DNA of 64,000 nt, taken from Paenibacillus nasutitermitis. Its GTDB lineage: Bacteria; Bacillota; Bacilli; Paenibacillales; Paenibacillaceae. The translations under genes were made by a program, and so were the position numbers. Each line of letters starts with the position of its first letter. Position 1 is the first letter of the stretch. The stretch covers positions 2,038,171-2,102,170 of the forward strand of contig NZ_BMHP01000001.1 of the NCBI RefSeq assembly GCF_014641075.1, written 5' to 3'. Shown here in pieces: positions 61,713 through 64,000 of the stretch. The notes beneath the pieces are model-generated. The model ran no database searches and was not told the DNA's origin. It was given only the letters and a program-made list of their open reading frames with translations.

Positions 61713-62624
61713 ATGGAGAGTGTCATTACAGTTAAAAACCTATCGAAAAACTTTGGCGGGACCAAGGCAGTAAAGAATCTTTCCTTTACTGTTTACAAAG
61801 GTGAAATCTTCGGGATTATCGGGCCGAACGGCGCAGGGAAAACGACCACCCTCGAAATTCTGGAAGGATTATCTGATCCAAGCGAGGGAGCAGTGGAAGT
61901 CCTTGGTCTTGTTCCCAATAAGCAGCTCCGGGAGTTAAACAAGAGAATCGGTGTCCAGTTTCAGGCCACTTCGATCCAGAAGAAAATGAAAGTAAAAGAA
62001 GCGCTGGATCTCTTTTCTTCATTTTACGATAAGGCCACGAAAAAAGATTATGTAATAGAATTGCTTGGCTTAAACGAAAAGCTGAACGTAAAGTTCGATG
62101 ACCTGTCCGGCGGATGGAAACAGCGGGTAACTCTTGCTTTAGCCACCCTCCATGAGCCTGAAATCTTATTTCTTGATGAGCCGAGTATGGGGCTTGATCC
62201 CTCAGCAAGGCGGGAAATGTGGTCATTGATCCGACTGTTAAGGGACCGTGGAAGTACCATTGTGGTAACCACGCATTATATGGAAGAAGCGGAGCAGCTG
62301 TGCGACAGGGTGGCGATGATTTACGGCGGCCAATTAAAAGCTTTAAACTCCCCTCGAGGATTATTAAATGAAGGTGATGCTGACTGTCTGGCCTTTATCA
62401 GTGAAGGACTTAACTCCGAATATTTAAGCTCGCTTCCCGGCGTGGAGCGCGTTGAAAAGAATCAAGAAGAATTTAGAGTGTTTTGTGATGACCAACAGAC
62501 AACGGCTTATCACATTTTCAGTTACTGCCATGAAAAAGGCATCTCATTGTCCAGCTTCAGGTTTGAGAAAGGCTCGCTCGATGATTTATTTGTCCAGTAC
62601 CTAGAAAAGGAGAAGATCGGATGA
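61713..62624 (+). CDS. ABC transporter ATPase (ABC-2 type exporter)
   Basis: The 303-residue product is a CcmA/DrrA-like ATPase: Walker A GPNGAGKTTT, Q-loop VQFQATSIQKK, signature LSGGWKQRV (a variant of LSGGQ), Walker B ILFLDEPSMGLD, then switch His in TTHYMEEAEQ and a C-terminal regulatory extension. It pairs with the permease that follows by a 4-bp overlap. ATG 61713 has AAAGGAGG. Likely substrate a drug or lipid; controlled by the upstream LytTR pair (inference). Confidence 0.9.
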   Translation: MESVITVKNLSKNFGGTKAVKNLSFTVYKGEIFGIIGPNGAGKTTTLEILEGLSDPSEGAVEVLGLVPNKQLRELNKRIGVQFQATSIQKKMKVKEALDLFSSFYDKATKKDYVIELLGLNEKLNVKFDDLSGGWKQRVTLALATLHEPEILFLDEPSMGLDPSARREMWSLIRLLRDRGSTIVVTTHYMEEAEQLCDRVAMIYGGQLKALNSPRGLLNEGDADCLAFISEGLNSEYLSSLPGVERVEKNQEEFRVFCDDQQTTAYHIFSYCHEKGISLSSFRFEKGSLDDLFVQYLEKEKIG

Positions 62625-63361
62625 AGGCAATCGTAAAACTCGCCAGCATAGAAACGAAAATGTTCTTTAGAGACCGTTTAAGCATGTTTTGGACGTTCCT
62701 CTTTCCAGTTGTGATGATTGGGCTGTTTGGATCCATGTTTGTAGGAGATAACATGAGCCAAAAGGCTTTCGCGGAATATTTTGTTCCTTCGTGGATTGGC
62801 GTCAATATCGTAACCACTTCCTTTTTTACACTGGGAACTGTTTTAACCAATTACCGGGAAACGGGCGTATTGAGAAGATATCAATCAACACCGCTCCAGC
62901 CATGGAAAATCCTCGCCGCTCATACCTTTCAAGGGACCGTCATTTTTGCTATATCCGCCATGCTTCTAATGGTTTTTGGTATGCTTTTCTATGATTTAAC
63001 CCTGCCGGCCTATATCGGAAGCACCCTGCTTTCATTGCTTATTAGCATCCTGGCCTTTTTCCCGTTTGCTTTATTTCTGACTTCCTTAGCAAAAAACACT
63101 CAGGCTGCTGCCGCAATCAGTTCGTTATTTCTAAATCTGATGCTGTTCCTGTCAGGTGCGACATTTCCGCTGGAGATGTTGCCGACGGTTCTTCAGTATG
63201 CAGCGAAAATCCTCCCGCTCTATTATGTCATTCAGTTGCTGCGGGGGACGTGGACAGAAGCGCCAATTACGGAATATGGCTTTGAAGCTGCTGTTTTGAT
63301 TGGCATTGCGATTGTATCTGTTGTGCTTGCTACACGGTTTTTCCGGTGGAGCGGGAAGTAG
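62621..63361 (+). CDS. ABC-2 type permease
   Basis: The 246-residue product has six membrane segments and the ABC-2 layout: a short cytosolic head, FWTFLFPVVMIGLFGSMFV, the NYRETGVLRRYQSTPLQPW coupling segment, and a late FLSGATFPLEMLPTVLQYAAKILPLYYVIQLLRG. It forms an exporter with the preceding ATPase. The operon ends here with a terminator. Confidence 0.9.
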   Translation: MKAIVKLASIETKMFFRDRLSMFWTFLFPVVMIGLFGSMFVGDNMSQKAFAEYFVPSWIGVNIVTTSFFTLGTVLTNYRETGVLRRYQSTPLQPWKILAAHTFQGTVIFAISAMLLMVFGMLFYDLTLPAYIGSTLLSLLISILAFFPFALFLTSLAKNTQAAAAISSLFLNLMLFLSGATFPLEMLPTVLQYAAKILPLYYVIQLLRGTWTEAPITEYGFEAAVLIGIAIVSVVLATRFFRWSGK

Positions 63362-63409
63362 GAATATTATAAGGAGTTTCGCGATTGTTTGTGAGAAGAA
63401 ACACGAAAA

Positions 63410-63442
63410 AAGCTCGCTCGATACGAGCGGGCTTGGGTTTTC
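63410..63442. terminator. Terminator of the LytTR-ABC operon
   Basis: AAGCTCGCTCG and CGAGCGGGCTT pair with one G-T around ATA and are followed by GGGTTTT; on the other strand the stem is preceded by a run of six A residues (T on the reading strand), so it can serve the convergent gene too. Confidence 0.75.
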
Positions 63443-63472
63443 AAATAAGGCTATACTGTGGCTTGAGATTGA

Positions 63473-63997
63473 TCACAATGTGAAAGCAGCAGGAAATTGC
63501 ATAATAATGCCTCTAGTCATTACATCTGCCATTTCTAGCGCTTGTTTTTGAATTTGGTCACTAACAGCTACATTTTGGACGAAATCACCCGATAATCGTG
63601 ACGATACTTCTTTGGTCAATAGATCCAAGTGTTCATGCATCATGTTCCGCCATTCGTTTTCATTCCAATAAGGATTTATTTTTGCCAGAAATCCAGCTAT
63701 TTCATCTGCATTTGCATACCATCGTCTTTGTGCATCAGCCGCGGCGCTAGTGTTACCGGCTTGTAAAGCTTTAACCAATTCAACAGCGATGGTTAGATGT
63801 GCTGTTAACAACTGGGCAAATGTATTGGCGATATCCGCTCCGTAAAAGGGCTTAAGCGCAGATGCGAAATCAGTTGGGTTTCGCAAAAGTCTGTTTACCG
63901 TCGGTACCTCATCCGGAAGTCGACCAACGATACTATTTACAGCTAATCTCGTCCAATATACATGCTGTTCCCACAGTGAGCGCAAATCTTGATTCAA
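63473..63997 (-). CDS. Uncharacterised helical protein, possibly partial at the window edge
   Basis: At least 174 residues: LRSLWEQHVYWTRLAVNSIV, RLLRNPTDFASALKPFYG, FAQLLTAHLTIAVELVKALQ, RRWYANADEIAGFLAKINPYWNENEWRNMM. It is all-helical with many Trp/His residues, a pattern I have seen in Paenibacillus proteins without a known function. The frame begins at a TTG (63997) within 4 bp of the window end, so the true start may lie outside. Confidence 0.65.
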   Translation of the reverse strand: MNQDLRSLWEQHVYWTRLAVNSIVGRLPDEVPTVNRLLRNPTDFASALKPFYGADIANTFAQLLTAHLTIAVELVKALQAGNTSAAADAQRRWYANADEIAGFLAKINPYWNENEWRNMMHEHLDLLTKEVSSRLSGDFVQNVAVSDQIQKQALEMADVMTRGIIMQFPAAFTL

Positions 63998-64000
63998 CTT

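Noticed and set aside
1-64000. CRISPR arrays, rRNA and tRNA genes
   Set aside because: Reading by eye I found no regularly spaced repeats of the CRISPR kind and no recognisable rRNA or tRNA signature; a tool-based scan could still find a missed tRNA.

Overview
The window looks like a chromosome segment of a Paenibacillus-type member of the Bacillales. Several things point there: AGGAGG-type ribosome binding sites with many GTG/TTG starts, a GerA-type spore germination operon, YesM/YesN-type two-component control of a sugar ABC transporter, a fused CYP102 P450, and many large secreted glycan-active proteins with discoidin modules. Genus assignment is an inference. I saw no rRNA, tRNA or CRISPR array.

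Layout. 1-7.0 kb: three glycan-related genes (a neutral-ceramidase-fold protein, an uncharacterised putative toroid protein and a secreted DUF4091 multidomain protein), with a decayed ROK gene and a perfect cre palindrome between the second and third. 7.2-16.3 kb: a nucleotidyltransferase translationally overlapping a UvrA paralogue, then small single genes (PLC-like, HicB-like, OsmC, SMI1/KNR4, a phosphohistidine-domain protein behind a leader with a terminator, RDD, methyltransferase). 16.3-20.3 kb: a gerA/gerC/gerB germination operon ending in a tiny, easily missed fourth membrane gene. 20.4-27.3 kb: DNA ligase, DUF3626, AlkD-like repair protein, an ABC exporter, and a TetR-MFS drug-efflux operon whose regulator appears to start at CTG behind a clear operator.

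27.4-39.9 kb is one coherent carbohydrate locus: sensor kinase, AraC-type regulator, sugar-binding lipoprotein, two permeases, a GH78 alpha-L-rhamnosidase and a secreted DUF5060/DUF4038 (apiosidase-like) enzyme with a discoidin module inserted in its catalytic region. No transporter ATPase is encoded, so a shared MsmX-type ATPase is likely. 40-43.4 kb is a scrapyard: a lipoprotein pseudogene, IS remnants and a group II intron sitting directly behind a terminator hairpin, its maturase interrupted by one in-frame amber codon. The intron lies just upstream of an ABC-F plus MFS pair reminiscent of Msr/Mef macrolide resistance.

46.2-64 kb: a DUF2975/YozG-type regulator pair behind a palindrome-rich leader, a MerR-controlled oxidoreductase with the characteristic 19-bp promoter spacer, an OmpR-type two-component system, small membrane and lipoprotein genes, a CYP102-type self-sufficient P450, a VOC protein, an SMI1/KNR4 protein with a possible helical-repeat C-terminus, endonuclease V, a LytTR-DUF3021-ABC-2 operon, and one unnamed gene running to the right edge.

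Starts were chosen from visible ribosome binding sites and often differ from the longest open frame. All family names come from reading motifs by eye; no database search was run.
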